64,000 nt of DNA from Propionibacteriaceae bacterium ZF39. GTDB taxonomy: Bacteria; Actinomycetota; Actinomycetes; Propionibacteriales; Propionibacteriaceae. The stretch spans positions 2,976,001-3,040,000 of the forward strand of contig CP154795.1 in the NCBI GenBank assembly GCA_039565995.1, given 5' to 3'. Shown in pieces: positions 24,623 to 33,540 of this stretch (its first letter is position 1; each line of letters opens with the position of its first letter). The translations under genes and the position numbers were made by a program. The notes below the pieces were generated by a model. The model ran no database searches. It was given only the letters and a program-made list of their open reading frames with translations, and was not told the DNA's origin.

Positions 24623-26686
24623 GTGACACCACGACTGGTCCAGGGCCACGAACTCCCGAAATCGGTCGACGTGCATCATGCCTGGATTCCCATGCCCGAC
24701 GGCGTACGCCTCCATGCCCGCATCTGGCTCCCGACCGATGCGCACGAGCAACCGGTGCCTGCGCTGCTCGAATACCTCCCCTATCGCAAGAGTGACTGGA
24801 CGTCGGTGCGGGACGCCGAGCGGCACCCCTGGTATGCGGGCCACGGCTATGCGTCGGTCCGCGTCGATATCCGCGGCTGCGGAGATTCGGACGGGGTGTT
24901 CGACGACGAATACTCGGAGAATGAGCTCAACGACGGACTCGCCGTCATCGCCTGGCTCGCGGAACAGCCATGGTGCACTGGCAAAGTCGGCATGTTCGGC
25001 ATCTCCTGGGGCGGGTTCAACTCGCTCCAACTCGCCGCCATGAAGCCCCCCGCGCTCAAGGCGATCGTCACGGTCTGCTCGTCCGACGACCGCTATGACA
25101 ACGACGTGCACTATGTCGGCGGCTCAGTCCTCGGCATCGACATGACCGCATGGGCGGGGACGATGCTCGCGTTCTCCTCCCGGCCGCCCGACCCCCAGCA
25201 CGTCGGCGACCGCTGGCTCGACCTCTGGCGCCGGCGGCTCGACCACGTCACCCCGCCACTGCTCACGTGGCTGTCCCACCAGACCCGCGACGCCTATTGG
25301 CAGCGCGCCTCCGTGTGCGAGGACTATTCCGCCATCGAGGCGGCCGTCCTCGCCGTCGGTGGCTGGGCGGATCCCTATCACGACACCGTCCTGCGACTGG
25401 TCGAGAATCTCTCCGCGCCGGCGCGCGGCATTCTCGGGCCCTGGGCGCATCAATATCCGGATCGTGCCACCACGCCCGGTCCGGCGATGGGATTCCTGCA
25501 GGAAACCCTGCGGTGGTGGGACTTCTGGCTCAAGGACATCCCGACGGGGGTGCTCGAGGATGCGGCGCTCCGCGTCTTCCTGGAGGACTCCCGCCCACCG
25601 GTCACCGCGCCCGGCGATGTGCCCGGGGTCTGGCTGGCGACCGAATGGCCCGCCGCCGCGATGCGGCCCATCGCCCTCCCCCGCGCGAGCGTCCCTTCCC
25701 GTGACGACTGGGTGATCGTGCACACCGCGCAGCACGTGGGCGTGGACTCGGGCAAGTTCTTCCCCTACGGAAATCTCACCGACCTGGCCCCCGATCAGCG
25801 CGCCGACGACGGACGCAGCGTCGCCTTCGAGTTGTTCGTCGCCGAGAAGAACGTCACCCTCCTGGGCAATCCCGAGGTAGTTCTCCGGCTCGACAGCGCG
25901 AGGCCCCGCGGCCAGATCATCGTCCGGCTCTGCGACGTGGCTCCGGACGGTTCATCCCGGCTGGTCTCCCGCGGCGTACTCAATCTCTCGTCCCGGCAGG
26001 GTCGCGATCGCGTGGTGCCCTTCACTCCGGGCGAGCCGGAGACGGTACGCGTACGCCTGACGGGTCTGGGCGTCCGCATCGCAGCCGGGCATGCCCTCAG
26101 GCTCGTCCTGTCCTCGACCTACTGGCCCTGGGTGTGGCCCCAGCCGGAGGCGGGCCCCCTGCGCGTTCACCTTCCCTCGAGCTCGGTCACCCTGCCCATC
26201 CTGGATCCGGCGCGCACACCGGAGAGGGACGAGGTGAGGTGGGAGTCCGCCGAGCACAGCGCCGTCGCCGAGCCGGTCGTGCTGCATCAGCGCCGGGCGC
26301 GAGGGCCGGACGGGCGGGAGATGTCCCAGCGGGAGATCCGCCACGACGTGGAGACCGGGCGCTGGCGTCTGCTCGTCGATCCGGCCTATGGCGGTTCCCG
26401 AACCTATCCGCACGGGCTGGTCTATGGCGAGGAGGTTCACGAGGCGTACGCCATCACCGACGGTGACCCACTCTCCGCCGAGGCGAACTCCCGCTGGCTC
26501 GTCACCCTGGGCCGGGACGAGTGGCAGGTCTCGCTCCGCACCGAGCAGGACGTGACCGCGGACGCAAACAATTTCCGTGTCCGCGCACGTCTCCTGGCCG
26601 AGGTCCTGTCCGCGGATGGTCAGGAAGTCGTCGAGACCGTCGCCGATCGCACCTGGGACGAATTGATCCCCCGCACCGCCGGCTGA
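24623..26686 (+). CDS. CocE/NonD family hydrolase (peptidase S15-type)
   Basis: 687 residues. Alpha/beta-hydrolase with nucleophile elbow GISWGG (Ser128), probable Asp in GGWADPYHDT and His in GPWAHQYPD, followed by the C-terminal jelly-roll domain of the X-Pro dipeptidyl-peptidase/cocaine esterase family (about 330-560). The start GTG 24623 is set by AGGAG 9 nt upstream; an upstream open frame continues but lacks signals. No signal peptide, so cytoplasmic. Its position 82 nt after the peptide importer suggests that it hydrolyses the imported peptides or related amides/esters, but substrate class is an inference. Confidence 0.87.
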   Translation: MTPRLVQGHELPKSVDVHHAWIPMPDGVRLHARIWLPTDAHEQPVPALLEYLPYRKSDWTSVRDAERHPWYAGHGYASVRVDIRGCGDSDGVFDDEYSENELNDGLAVIAWLAEQPWCTGKVGMFGISWGGFNSLQLAAMKPPALKAIVTVCSSDDRYDNDVHYVGGSVLGIDMTAWAGTMLAFSSRPPDPQHVGDRWLDLWRRRLDHVTPPLLTWLSHQTRDAYWQRASVCEDYSAIEAAVLAVGGWADPYHDTVLRLVENLSAPARGILGPWAHQYPDRATTPGPAMGFLQETLRWWDFWLKDIPTGVLEDAALRVFLEDSRPPVTAPGDVPGVWLATEWPAAAMRPIALPRASVPSRDDWVIVHTAQHVGVDSGKFFPYGNLTDLAPDQRADDGRSVAFELFVAEKNVTLLGNPEVVLRLDSARPRGQIIVRLCDVAPDGSSRLVSRGVLNLSSRQGRDRVVPFTPGEPETVRVRLTGLGVRIAAGHALRLVLSSTYWPWVWPQPEAGPLRVHLPSSSVTLPILDPARTPERDEVRWESAEHSAVAEPVVLHQRRARGPDGREMSQREIRHDVETGRWRLLVDPAYGGSRTYPHGLVYGEEVHEAYAITDGDPLSAEANSRWLVTLGRDEWQVSLRTEQDVTADANNFRVRARLLAEVLSADGQEVVETVADRTWDELIPRTAG

Positions 26687-26700
26687 CGTCGAGCGCCCAC

Positions 26701-27177
26701 TCAGCCGTCCAGCTTCGCCGCCACATCGGCAGGGAAGCCACCGGTCGCGATGGGGCCCCAGCGCTCGGGGGTGATGCGGATGAGGGACTTGCCCTGCGTA
26801 CGCATCGCGGCGCGATATTCGTCCCAGTCCGGGTGCTCTCCACTCAGGGCGCGGAAGTAGTCGACCAACGGCTCGAGGCTCTCGGGCATGTGCACGACCT
26901 CGGCGGAACCGTCGATCTGCACCCAGGCATCGTTCCAGTCGTCGCTGATGACACAGACGCTGACTGCCGACTCGCGCTCGATGTTGACCGACTTGGCGCG
27001 ACCCGGATAGGTCGAGATGATGATGCGCCCCTCGGCGTCGACGCCCCCGGTGACCGGCGACAGCTGCGGCGAGCCATCCTTGCGGCGGGTCAGAAGGATC
27101 ATCTTTCGGCGCTCCCGCACGAAATCGAGCAGCGCGTCGAGTTCGACCCGGTTATTGGTTGCGATCTTGCGAGCCAT
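26701..27177 (-). CDS. PPOX-class F420-dependent oxidoreductase
   Basis: 158 residues, split beta-barrel of the pyridoxamine-phosphate-oxidase-like superfamily. The order MILLTRRKDGSPQLSPVTGGVD, IIISTYPGRAKSVNIERESAVSVCV, and WVQIDGSAEVV matches the actinobacterial F420-dependent PPOX group rather than FMN-type PdxH. Probably reduces or oxidises a small molecule using deazaflavin F420; the substrate is unknown. Start overlaps the stop of the upstream ribonuclease gene by one base (TGATG), so the two are co-translated. Confidence 0.82.
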   Translation of the reverse strand: MARKIATNNRVELDALLDFVRERRKMILLTRRKDGSPQLSPVTGGVDAEGRIIISTYPGRAKSVNIERESAVSVCVISDDWNDAWVQIDGSAEVVHMPESLEPLVDYFRALSGEHPDWDEYRAAMRTQGKSLIRITPERWGPIATGGFPADVAAKLDG

Positions 27178-28655
27178 CAGCGGCGTCCCTTCCTGTTGGG
27201 GGCATCCTCGCGACGGGCCCGTTCGGGCACTTCCACGAACGTCGTCACTCCCGTGGTGAGATCCACCCCCGTCAACGTAGCCCGGATTTCCTGACCGAGC
27301 GGAAGCCCGCTTCCCTTGACGAAGGCCTCCACCGCGGGCTGGGTGATCATGAACCGGCCGCGGTCCTTCTTGGCATCGAAGTCGACGACAGTGCCGGTGA
27401 AGTCCTGGCCGACCCGTCCGGCGAGCACGAGCGCCTCGGTCAGATCGACGATGCCGCGCTCATATTTCTTCGCCCGGCGATCCGACTCGGCCATGATGTC
27501 CGGCAGCTCCGGCAGCGCCTCCCGGGCCCAGTCCGGGACCTCTTCGCCGGCACAGATCGCCGCACAGATTTCCAGCACGAACCGGTCCACCAGCCGCCGG
27601 AGCGGGGCGGTCGTGTGGGCATACACCGTTGCCAGAGCGGCGTGCTGGGAAAGCTCCGGGACCGAGCCGTTCTCAAAGGCCTGATAGCCCGCACCCCGGA
27701 ACAAGGTGGTGCACGCATAGAGCATCGCCGCGTGATCACCACGGGTGGAGTCGAGCGACCGGACGAACTCGGGATAGTCCATCTCGGGCGGCCACGGGAT
27801 GTGGAGCGCCTTGGCCGTCGCCCGCAGGCGACGCAGCGAGGATTTCTCGGCGGGCGGCAGCGTCCGCAGGATGCCGACACCTGCATCGATCATCAGGTGA
27901 GCGGCGGCGATGCCGGTCAGCAGTGAGATCTGGGCGTTCCAGCCCTCCACGGGCAGAGTGGAGCGGAATTCGAGCTCCCAGTGGTCGCCCTCGGTGTGGA
28001 CCTCCTGCTCGGGAATGTTGAGGCTGACGCCACCGCGATCCCGCTCGACCTCTTCCCGCAGGAGCCCGACCTCCTTGAGCAGCACCAGCGACTCCGGCGC
28101 CGTGCGCGCATCGAGCTGGTCCTGGACCTCCTCATAGGTCAGCTGTGCGCGGCTGCGGATCAGCGCCCGCTCGACCGTCGGCGCTTCGCACTGTCCCCGG
28201 GCATCGACCGGCAGCCGCCAGACCAGAGCCGGGCGTACCACTCCGGGCAGGAGGCTCGCCGCGTTCTCCGACAGCGCCGGCGGGTGCAGCGGCGTACGCA
28301 TATGGGGCGCATAGAACGTCTGGCCGCGCTCGCGCGCCTCGACATCGATCGGATCCCCCGGGGAGACGAACGCAGCGACGTCGGCAATCGCATACCAGAC
28401 CACGAACCCGCTGCCGTCACGCTCGATGACGACAGCCTGGTCGAGGTCTTTGGCCCCAGGCGGGTCGATCGTCACGAAGTCGAGATCCGTGAGGTCCTTC
28501 TCCGGCAGCCGCGGGTTCTCGGCCGCCACCTCCGCCGCCCGCACCACCTCCGGCGGGAACTCGGCCGGCACGTGGAGCTCCTGCCGCAGGCGTTCCAGCC
28601 CCTCCCGGAGTGGACCTGGCACGGCCTCACGGACGCGTACGTGACGAGCTGGCAT
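27177..28655 (-). CDS. RNB-domain 3'-5' exoribonuclease (RNase II/R family, short form)
   Basis: 492 residues. Degrades RNA processively from 3' ends. The catalytic motif reads FVTIDPPGAKDLDQAV (about 62-77): three of the four conserved aspartates of RNase II are present and the fourth is Gln, which I believe is common in this actinobacterial subgroup. Further family signs are the PHMRTPLHPPALSENAASLL segment (about 115-135) and TTAPLRRLVDRF (about 350). It lacks the N-terminal cold-shock domains of RNase R and has only a small C-terminal beta domain. Overlaps the F420-type oxidoreductase downstream. Confidence 0.88.
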   Translation of the reverse strand: MPARHVRVREAVPGPLREGLERLRQELHVPAEFPPEVVRAAEVAAENPRLPEKDLTDLDFVTIDPPGAKDLDQAVVIERDGSGFVVWYAIADVAAFVSPGDPIDVEARERGQTFYAPHMRTPLHPPALSENAASLLPGVVRPALVWRLPVDARGQCEAPTVERALIRSRAQLTYEEVQDQLDARTAPESLVLLKEVGLLREEVERDRGGVSLNIPEQEVHTEGDHWELEFRSTLPVEGWNAQISLLTGIAAAHLMIDAGVGILRTLPPAEKSSLRRLRATAKALHIPWPPEMDYPEFVRSLDSTRGDHAAMLYACTTLFRGAGYQAFENGSVPELSQHAALATVYAHTTAPLRRLVDRFVLEICAAICAGEEVPDWAREALPELPDIMAESDRRAKKYERGIVDLTEALVLAGRVGQDFTGTVVDFDAKKDRGRFMITQPAVEAFVKGSGLPLGQEIRATLTGVDLTTGVTTFVEVPERARREDAPNRKGRR

Positions 28656-28686
28656 GGATTCTCCTCAGTCGATCCGGGGGCGAGTG

Positions 28687-29430
28687 TCAGAGTCCGGAAG
28701 ATTCCGTCCGCACGAGGATGCGACCGCATTCCTCACACAGGACGACGTCGTCGGGCGCGGAGGCGGCGATGGTACGCAGATCCGCCGCGTTCAGGTCCAG
28801 CCGGCACCCGGTGCACCGTCGTTCGACGAGCTCAGCGGCACCCAGGCCGGAATGCTTGTCGCGCATCCGCTCGTAGTAGGTCACCAGCGCTGCGGGCAGC
28901 TTCTCGACGACCGTCTCGCGCTTGGCCCCGGCATGCTGCAGCTGGCTGTCGAGGGCCGCGAACTCGGAGTCGCGGGTCGCCATGAGCGCCCGGATGCCGG
29001 TCTCCAGCTCCCCGCGCCGATTCTTGATCGCCTCGAAGCGGGCCGACGCCTCCTCGAGCTCCTCCATGACCTCCAGCTGGGCGTCCTCCAGATCACCGAT
29101 CCGGCGTGTCAGGTGTTCGATCTCATCGATGAGCCCGCGCAGGGCCTTCGGATCACTGACGCTGCCGTCGTCGACGCGCTGCTGATCGCGCAGCTTGCGC
29201 TCCTTCACCGGAGCCAGATCCGCCTCGGCCTTGGTCTGGGCACGCTCGAGATCGGACACGCGGGTCTCGACCTCGGTGTAGTCCTCGAGCAGTTGCTTGC
29301 GAACCGCGAGCTGCTGAGCGATCTGTGCACGCTCGGGAAGAGTGGCCTTGCGATGGGTGAGCTGGGCGATCTCGGTGTCGATCTTCTGCAGAACCAGAAG
29401 TTTCTGCTGGTCGGATGCTGCGGCTTTGAT
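28687..29430 (-). CDS. Coiled-coil C4 zinc-ribbon protein with probable AUC start
   Basis: 247 residues: a long coiled coil (about 5-190, rich in E/R/L heptads) and a C-terminal zinc ribbon with four cysteines (RRCTGCRLDL ... VLCEECGR). This is the DUF164/zf-RING_7 family, function poorly known. The homologous N-terminus (M-K-A-x-x-S-D-Q in relatives) aligns to I-K-A-A-A-S-D-Q, encoded by ATC at 29430. A perfect AAGGAGG (29443-29437) ends 6 nt upstream, and no ATG, GTG or TTG occurs in frame until about residue 50. An AUC start is therefore the best reading. Divergent from pepP across 90 bp. Confidence 0.82.
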   Translation of the reverse strand: MKAAASDQQKLLVLQKIDTEIAQLTHRKATLPERAQIAQQLAVRKQLLEDYTEVETRVSDLERAQTKAEADLAPVKERKLRDQQRVDDGSVSDPKALRGLIDEIEHLTRRIGDLEDAQLEVMEELEEASARFEAIKNRRGELETGIRALMATRDSEFAALDSQLQHAGAKRETVVEKLPAALVTYYERMRDKHSGLGAAELVERRCTGCRLDLNAADLRTIAASAPDDVVLCEECGRILVRTESSGL

Positions 29431-29520
29431 GATGGGCCTCCTTGTCGCCGGCCGTACGCGCGATCCTAGCGTTAGGACAAACCGGCCTAGAATGGCGGAT
29501 CGACCGAAAGGGAGGCAGCG

Positions 29521-30993
29521 TTGAGCGACGAGCAGCCGAAACAGAAGAGCCGGGCGATCCCCTACTCCGACGCGTTCAAAGCATTCATCGGCACCGGGTG
29601 GGCGCCATATCCGAGCGACCTTCCCGACCCGTTGCCGGCGACCGAGTGGACCCCCGCGCGGCGCACGGCGCTGAGCCAGCAGTTCCCCGGTGATCGTCTC
29701 GTGATCCCGGCGGGCGGCCTGAAGGTCCGGTCGAACGACACCGACTATCGCTATCGGCCCCACTCGGCCTTCGCGCACCTGACGGGGCTCGGCACCGATC
29801 GCGAGCCCGATGCGGTGCTCGTCATGGAGCCCACCGATACCGGCCACGATGCCGTGCTCTATTTCCGCCCCCGCGCACCGCGGGACTCGGAGGAGTTCTA
29901 CAGCAACGCCCGCCATGGTGAGATGTGGGTCGGCAAGCGTGAGTCGCTCGCCGAGATGGAGGCCATGACAGCCCTGGCCGTCGCGGATTCCGCCGACCTG
30001 CCCGAAGCCCTGGCCAAGAACTGCGCCGCGACGCGCATCCGGGTGACCCGCGAGGCGGACCCGGCGATCACCCGACTGCTCGACGGGCTCGGTCATCAGG
30101 GCTCGGTCGAGGCCGACGCGCGGTTCGCGACGGCCTGTTCCGAGCTGCGCCTGATCAAGGACGAGTTCGAGGCCGAGCAGATGCGCGAGGCCTGCGAGAA
30201 GACCGCAACCGCGTTCGAGGCCGTCGTCGCGGAGCTTCCCGAAGGCGTACGCCGGGGCCGCGGCGAACGCTGGGTCGAGGGCGTGTTCGGCCTGCATGCC
30301 CGCCACGCAGGCAACGCCGTGGGATACGACACCATCGCGGCCGCGGGCGACCACGCGTGCACCCTGCACTGGATCCGCAACGACGGCGACCTCACCGGCG
30401 ACGAGTTGCTGTTGCTCGATGCGGGCATCGAACTCGACACCCTCTACACGGCCGACATCACCCGGACCGTCCCGGTGTCGGGTCGCTTCTCCCCCGCGCA
30501 GCGGAAGGTCTATGAGGCCGTCCTGGAGGCCCAGGCAGCCGGCATCGCCGCCGCGAAGGCCGGTGCCGACTTCCTCGCTCCGCATCGCGCGGCCGTCGAG
30601 GTCATCGTCGCGAAGCTCGACGAATGGGGCATCCTGCCGGTCAGCGCCGAGGAGTCGCTCGATCCCGACAACGGCGGCCAGCACCGCCGCTGGATGGTGC
30701 ACGGCACGTCCCACCATCTCGGCATCGACGTCCACGACTGCGCCCAGGCCCTGGCCGAGAACTATCGCGAGGGCTACCTGAAGGAGGGCATGGTCATCAC
30801 CGTCGAACCGGGCCTCTATTTCAAGGAGGGCGACACCCTGGTGCCGGAAGAGTTCCGCGGCATCGGCGTACGCATCGAGGACGACATCCTCATCACCGCC
30901 GACGGCAACGAGAACCTCTCCGACATGCTCCCCCGCACCGTCGACGAGGTCGAGGCGTGGATGGCGCGGATCTGGGCCGATGCCGACCAGTGA
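29521..30993 (+). CDS. pepP: Xaa-Pro aminopeptidase (aminopeptidase P)
   Basis: 490 residues, TTG start supported by GGGAGG 5 nt upstream. Cleaves N-terminal residues before proline. N-terminal creatinase-like domain (about 1-230) and C-terminal pita-bread domain with metal ligands Asp in LLLDAGIELD and TADITRTV, His in GTSHHLGIDVHD, and Glu in TVEPGLYF and RIEDDIL. Full length for the family. A -10-like TAGAAT sits at 29488-29493, giving a short leader. The corA gene follows, close behind or overlapping. Confidence 0.93.
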   Translation: MSDEQPKQKSRAIPYSDAFKAFIGTGWAPYPSDLPDPLPATEWTPARRTALSQQFPGDRLVIPAGGLKVRSNDTDYRYRPHSAFAHLTGLGTDREPDAVLVMEPTDTGHDAVLYFRPRAPRDSEEFYSNARHGEMWVGKRESLAEMEAMTALAVADSADLPEALAKNCAATRIRVTREADPAITRLLDGLGHQGSVEADARFATACSELRLIKDEFEAEQMREACEKTATAFEAVVAELPEGVRRGRGERWVEGVFGLHARHAGNAVGYDTIAAAGDHACTLHWIRNDGDLTGDELLLLDAGIELDTLYTADITRTVPVSGRFSPAQRKVYEAVLEAQAAGIAAAKAGADFLAPHRAAVEVIVAKLDEWGILPVSAEESLDPDNGGQHRRWMVHGTSHHLGIDVHDCAQALAENYREGYLKEGMVITVEPGLYFKEGDTLVPEEFRGIGVRIEDDILITADGNENLSDMLPRTVDEVEAWMARIWADADQ

Positions 30994-31021
30994 TCGGTCG
31001 GCGGAGCGCCGCCGCACTGCG

Positions 31022-32068
31022 ATGCCCCGACTCGTCCGCCGCCCGCCGACCCTCATGGCAGCCGATGGCGAGCCGCCGGATTCGGTGGTGGCCTGGGGGC
31101 TCTATGTCGAGGGCGTACGCCAGGACATCGACGACCTGGACGCCGCGACCCAGCGCGCCCAGAACGGCGAGGGGTTCGTGTGGCTCGGGCTCAAGGACCC
31201 GATCGACGAGGACATGGTCGGCTTCGCGGCCCGGTTCAACCTGCACCCGCTGGCGATCGAGGACGCGGTCGAGGGCCACACGCGTTCCAAGCTCGAGCAG
31301 TTCGGCGACACCCTGTTCGCCGTGGTGTCGACGGTGGCCTATGTCGAGCACGCGGAGCTGACCGATTCGTCCGAGATCGTGTCGACCGGCCAGATCATGG
31401 TGTTCGTCGGCGACCACTTCGTGATGACCGTACGCCGGGGTGAGCACGCCCAGCTCGCGACGATGCGCCGCAAGCTCGAGGCCCGGCCCGATCGGCTCGC
31501 CCACGGTCCCTATGAGGTCCTCTATGCGGTGCTCGACAAGGTCATCGACGACTATCTCCAGGTCGTCGAGGAGTTCGAAACCGACATCGAGGAAGTCGAG
31601 TCGGCGGTCTTCGCGCGCGGCGGCAGCCACCAGGTCGATCAGGTCTATCAGCTGAAACGGGAACTGATCGAGTTCAAGCGGTCGGTGGTGCCCCTCGGCA
31701 CCGCACTCTCGGCTCTCGCGACCCGCCCCCTGGTCACCATCCCCGACGAGGCCCGCGCCTATTTCCGTGAGCTCTCCGACCACCACCTCGAGGCCCGCGA
31801 AGCGATCCAGTCGTTCGACGAGGTCCTGTCGACCATCATGGCGGCGAGCCTCGCGCGGGTGTCCGTCGCCGACAACCAGGACATGCGCAAGATTTCGGCG
31901 TTCGTGGCGATCGCCGCGATCCCGACGATGATCGCCGGCATCTATGGCATGAACTTCGACAACATGCCCGAGCTCCGCGTCAGCTATGGCTATTTCGTGG
32001 TGATCGGCGCAATGCTGACGATCATGCTTGCCCTGTTCATAGGTTTTCGCCGCAACAAGTGGCTCTGA
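31022..32068 (+). CDS. corA: CorA-family magnesium/divalent-cation transporter
   Basis: About 348 residues. Large N-terminal cytoplasmic domain, long stalk helix with acidic residues (EEFETDIEEVESAVF), then two membrane helices at the C-terminus. The signature YGMNFDNMPEL (GMN filter motif) precedes the last helix, and the chain ends in the basic RRNKWL. Imports Mg2+ (or Co2+/Ni2+) as a pentamer. An in-frame ATG at 30980, inside the end of pepP, is an alternative start; neither has a strong ribosome-binding site. Confidence 0.92.
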   Translation: MPRLVRRPPTLMAADGEPPDSVVAWGLYVEGVRQDIDDLDAATQRAQNGEGFVWLGLKDPIDEDMVGFAARFNLHPLAIEDAVEGHTRSKLEQFGDTLFAVVSTVAYVEHAELTDSSEIVSTGQIMVFVGDHFVMTVRRGEHAQLATMRRKLEARPDRLAHGPYEVLYAVLDKVIDDYLQVVEEFETDIEEVESAVFARGGSHQVDQVYQLKRELIEFKRSVVPLGTALSALATRPLVTIPDEARAYFRELSDHHLEAREAIQSFDEVLSTIMAASLARVSVADNQDMRKISAFVAIAAIPTMIAGIYGMNFDNMPELRVSYGYFVVIGAMLTIMLALFIGFRRNKWL

Positions 32069-32097
32069 CTCCCGACCCCGCACCCCCAGGAGACGGC

Positions 32098-33036
32098 ATG
32101 TTTGCAGGATTCGCCCGCCAATGGACGCCGCTGCTCCCGCTGTCGGAAGTCACTTCGAAACCCCGGCGCGAGGTGCTCGCCGGCGAGGCCCTGGTGATCT
32201 GGCGAGTCGACCGGGACACCGTGGCCGTCCTGCTCGATCGCTGTCCCCACCGTGGCGTGTCGCTCTCTCTCGGATCGCGTACGCAGACCGGCCGCCTCGC
32301 CTGCTCGTTCCACGGCTGGGAATTCGACAGCACCGGCGGCTGCGCGCGGATTCCGCTGAATCCCGGCGCCGATCGCTCCCGGCGCGGCGCGACCGCGCTG
32401 CCCCATCGCCAGATCGGCGGCCTGTTGTGGGTGTTCACGGGTTTCGATCCGGACGAGGAACCCCACGTGCCGGACAGCCTCACCGATCCCGGGCTCGTCC
32501 GGTTCGTGCACCACGAGACCTGGGATGCGCACTGGACCCGGGCGATGGAGAACATGCTCGACTATCCCCACCTGCCCTATGTGCATCGCACCACCATCGG
32601 CCGATTCGTCCGCGCCAAGCAGCGACCCGATTCCGTGCTCCACCAGAAGGTCGAGACCACCGAGTACGGCTATGAACTCACCCCGTGGCTCGACGATGAG
32701 CCGCCGGGGGCGACCCTGCGGTGGTATCGCCCGAACTCCATGCTCCTCAACACGATGCCCGCGCCCAAGCATCTGCGGATCCAGATCTATTGCATCCCGA
32801 CCGAGGAGAACCGCGTACGGATGCTGTTGATCTCGACGCGCAATTTCGCGCGTACGCCCGCCGCGTCGCCGGCCTTCGATCTCTTCAATCTCAAGGTTCT
32901 GCACCAGGACCGGGCGATCGTCGAGTCCTCCGATCCCGTCGAGGTGCCGCCACCCGGTCGGGAGAAGTCCGTCCCCAGCGACAAGGCGACCCTGACCTTC
33001 CGGGCCTGGTATCTGCGCAATCTCAAGGAGAGCTGA
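32098..33036 (+). CDS. Rieske non-heme iron oxygenase, alpha-subunit-like
   Basis: 312 residues, ATG 32098 with AGGAG 6 nt upstream. N-terminal Rieske domain: Cys49-Pro-His51 and Cys69-x-x-His72 bind the [2Fe-2S] cluster. The catalytic domain has the mononuclear iron motif N152-x-x-D155-x-x-H158-x4-H163 (MENMLDYPHLPYVH). This layout matches single-component-type oxygenases such as those acting on aromatic, choline-like or pheophorbide-like substrates; the substrate cannot be named. No dedicated reductase is next to it, so it must borrow electrons from another carrier. It follows corA by 29 nt. Confidence 0.88.
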   Translation: MFAGFARQWTPLLPLSEVTSKPRREVLAGEALVIWRVDRDTVAVLLDRCPHRGVSLSLGSRTQTGRLACSFHGWEFDSTGGCARIPLNPGADRSRRGATALPHRQIGGLLWVFTGFDPDEEPHVPDSLTDPGLVRFVHHETWDAHWTRAMENMLDYPHLPYVHRTTIGRFVRAKQRPDSVLHQKVETTEYGYELTPWLDDEPPGATLRWYRPNSMLLNTMPAPKHLRIQIYCIPTEENRVRMLLISTRNFARTPAASPAFDLFNLKVLHQDRAIVESSDPVEVPPPGREKSVPSDKATLTFRAWYLRNLKES

Positions 33037-33042
33037 CGCGGC

Positions 33043-33540
33043 TCACTCGAACAGCGCCGCCCGGGCCCCGGGCATGCCGAGCAGCAGCTCGCGGGCCTTG
33101 GCCGCGTGCTTGTGTTCGCAGAGGATCTCGTACTTGCTCGGCACGGTGCTCCGGATCGAGTTGAAGTCGCGCCGGCCGCCGGACAGCGCATACATGATCG
33201 CGCCGAAGATCACGTTGAGCACGATGGCCAGCGGGATCGCGACGAGCATGATCGACAGGAACTGGCCCTCCGGCGAGAACAGGCCCAGGATCAGGCCGAT
33301 GATCAGGCCCGTGCTGATGCCGGTGATGACCGAATTGCCGATGACCTGGCCCCAGTTCTTGCGGCCGGTCACGCGTTCGACGAGCTTGAGGTCGGTGCCG
33401 ACGATGGCGAGATTCTGCACGGGGAATTTCTGGTCCGCGAGGTGGTCGACCGCCTTCTGCGCCTGCTCGTATTTGTCATAGACCCCCACCGACTGGGGAA
33501 AGTCGAGCTCGAAACTCAAGCCCTGGAACCGATCAGCCAT
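33043..33540 (-). CDS. General stress protein (YflT/GSP17M-like) with glycine-rich membrane segment
   Basis: 165 residues, ATG 33540 with GGGAGGG 9 nt upstream (an upstream in-frame start at 33564 lacks one). An N-terminal domain of the heat-induced stress protein YflT type (SVGVYDKYEQAQKAVDHLADQKFP in part) is followed by two membrane segments (SVITGISTGLIIGLILGLF; LSIMLVAIPLAIVLNVIFG) and a short C-terminal domain. Common in actinobacteria; function in stress is named by homology only. Convergent with the Rieske oxygenase gene. Confidence 0.82.
   Translation of the reverse strand: MADRFQGLSFELDFPQSVGVYDKYEQAQKAVDHLADQKFPVQNLAIVGTDLKLVERVTGRKNWGQVIGNSVITGISTGLIIGLILGLFSPEGQFLSIMLVAIPLAIVLNVIFGAIMYALSGGRRDFNSIRSTVPSKYEILCEHKHAAKARELLLGMPGARAALFE

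Noticed and set aside
28687-31056. 789-aa minus-strand frame extending the zinc-ribbon gene upstream
   Set aside because: The upstream part is antisense to pepP and non-conserved; the ribosome-binding site marks the true start.
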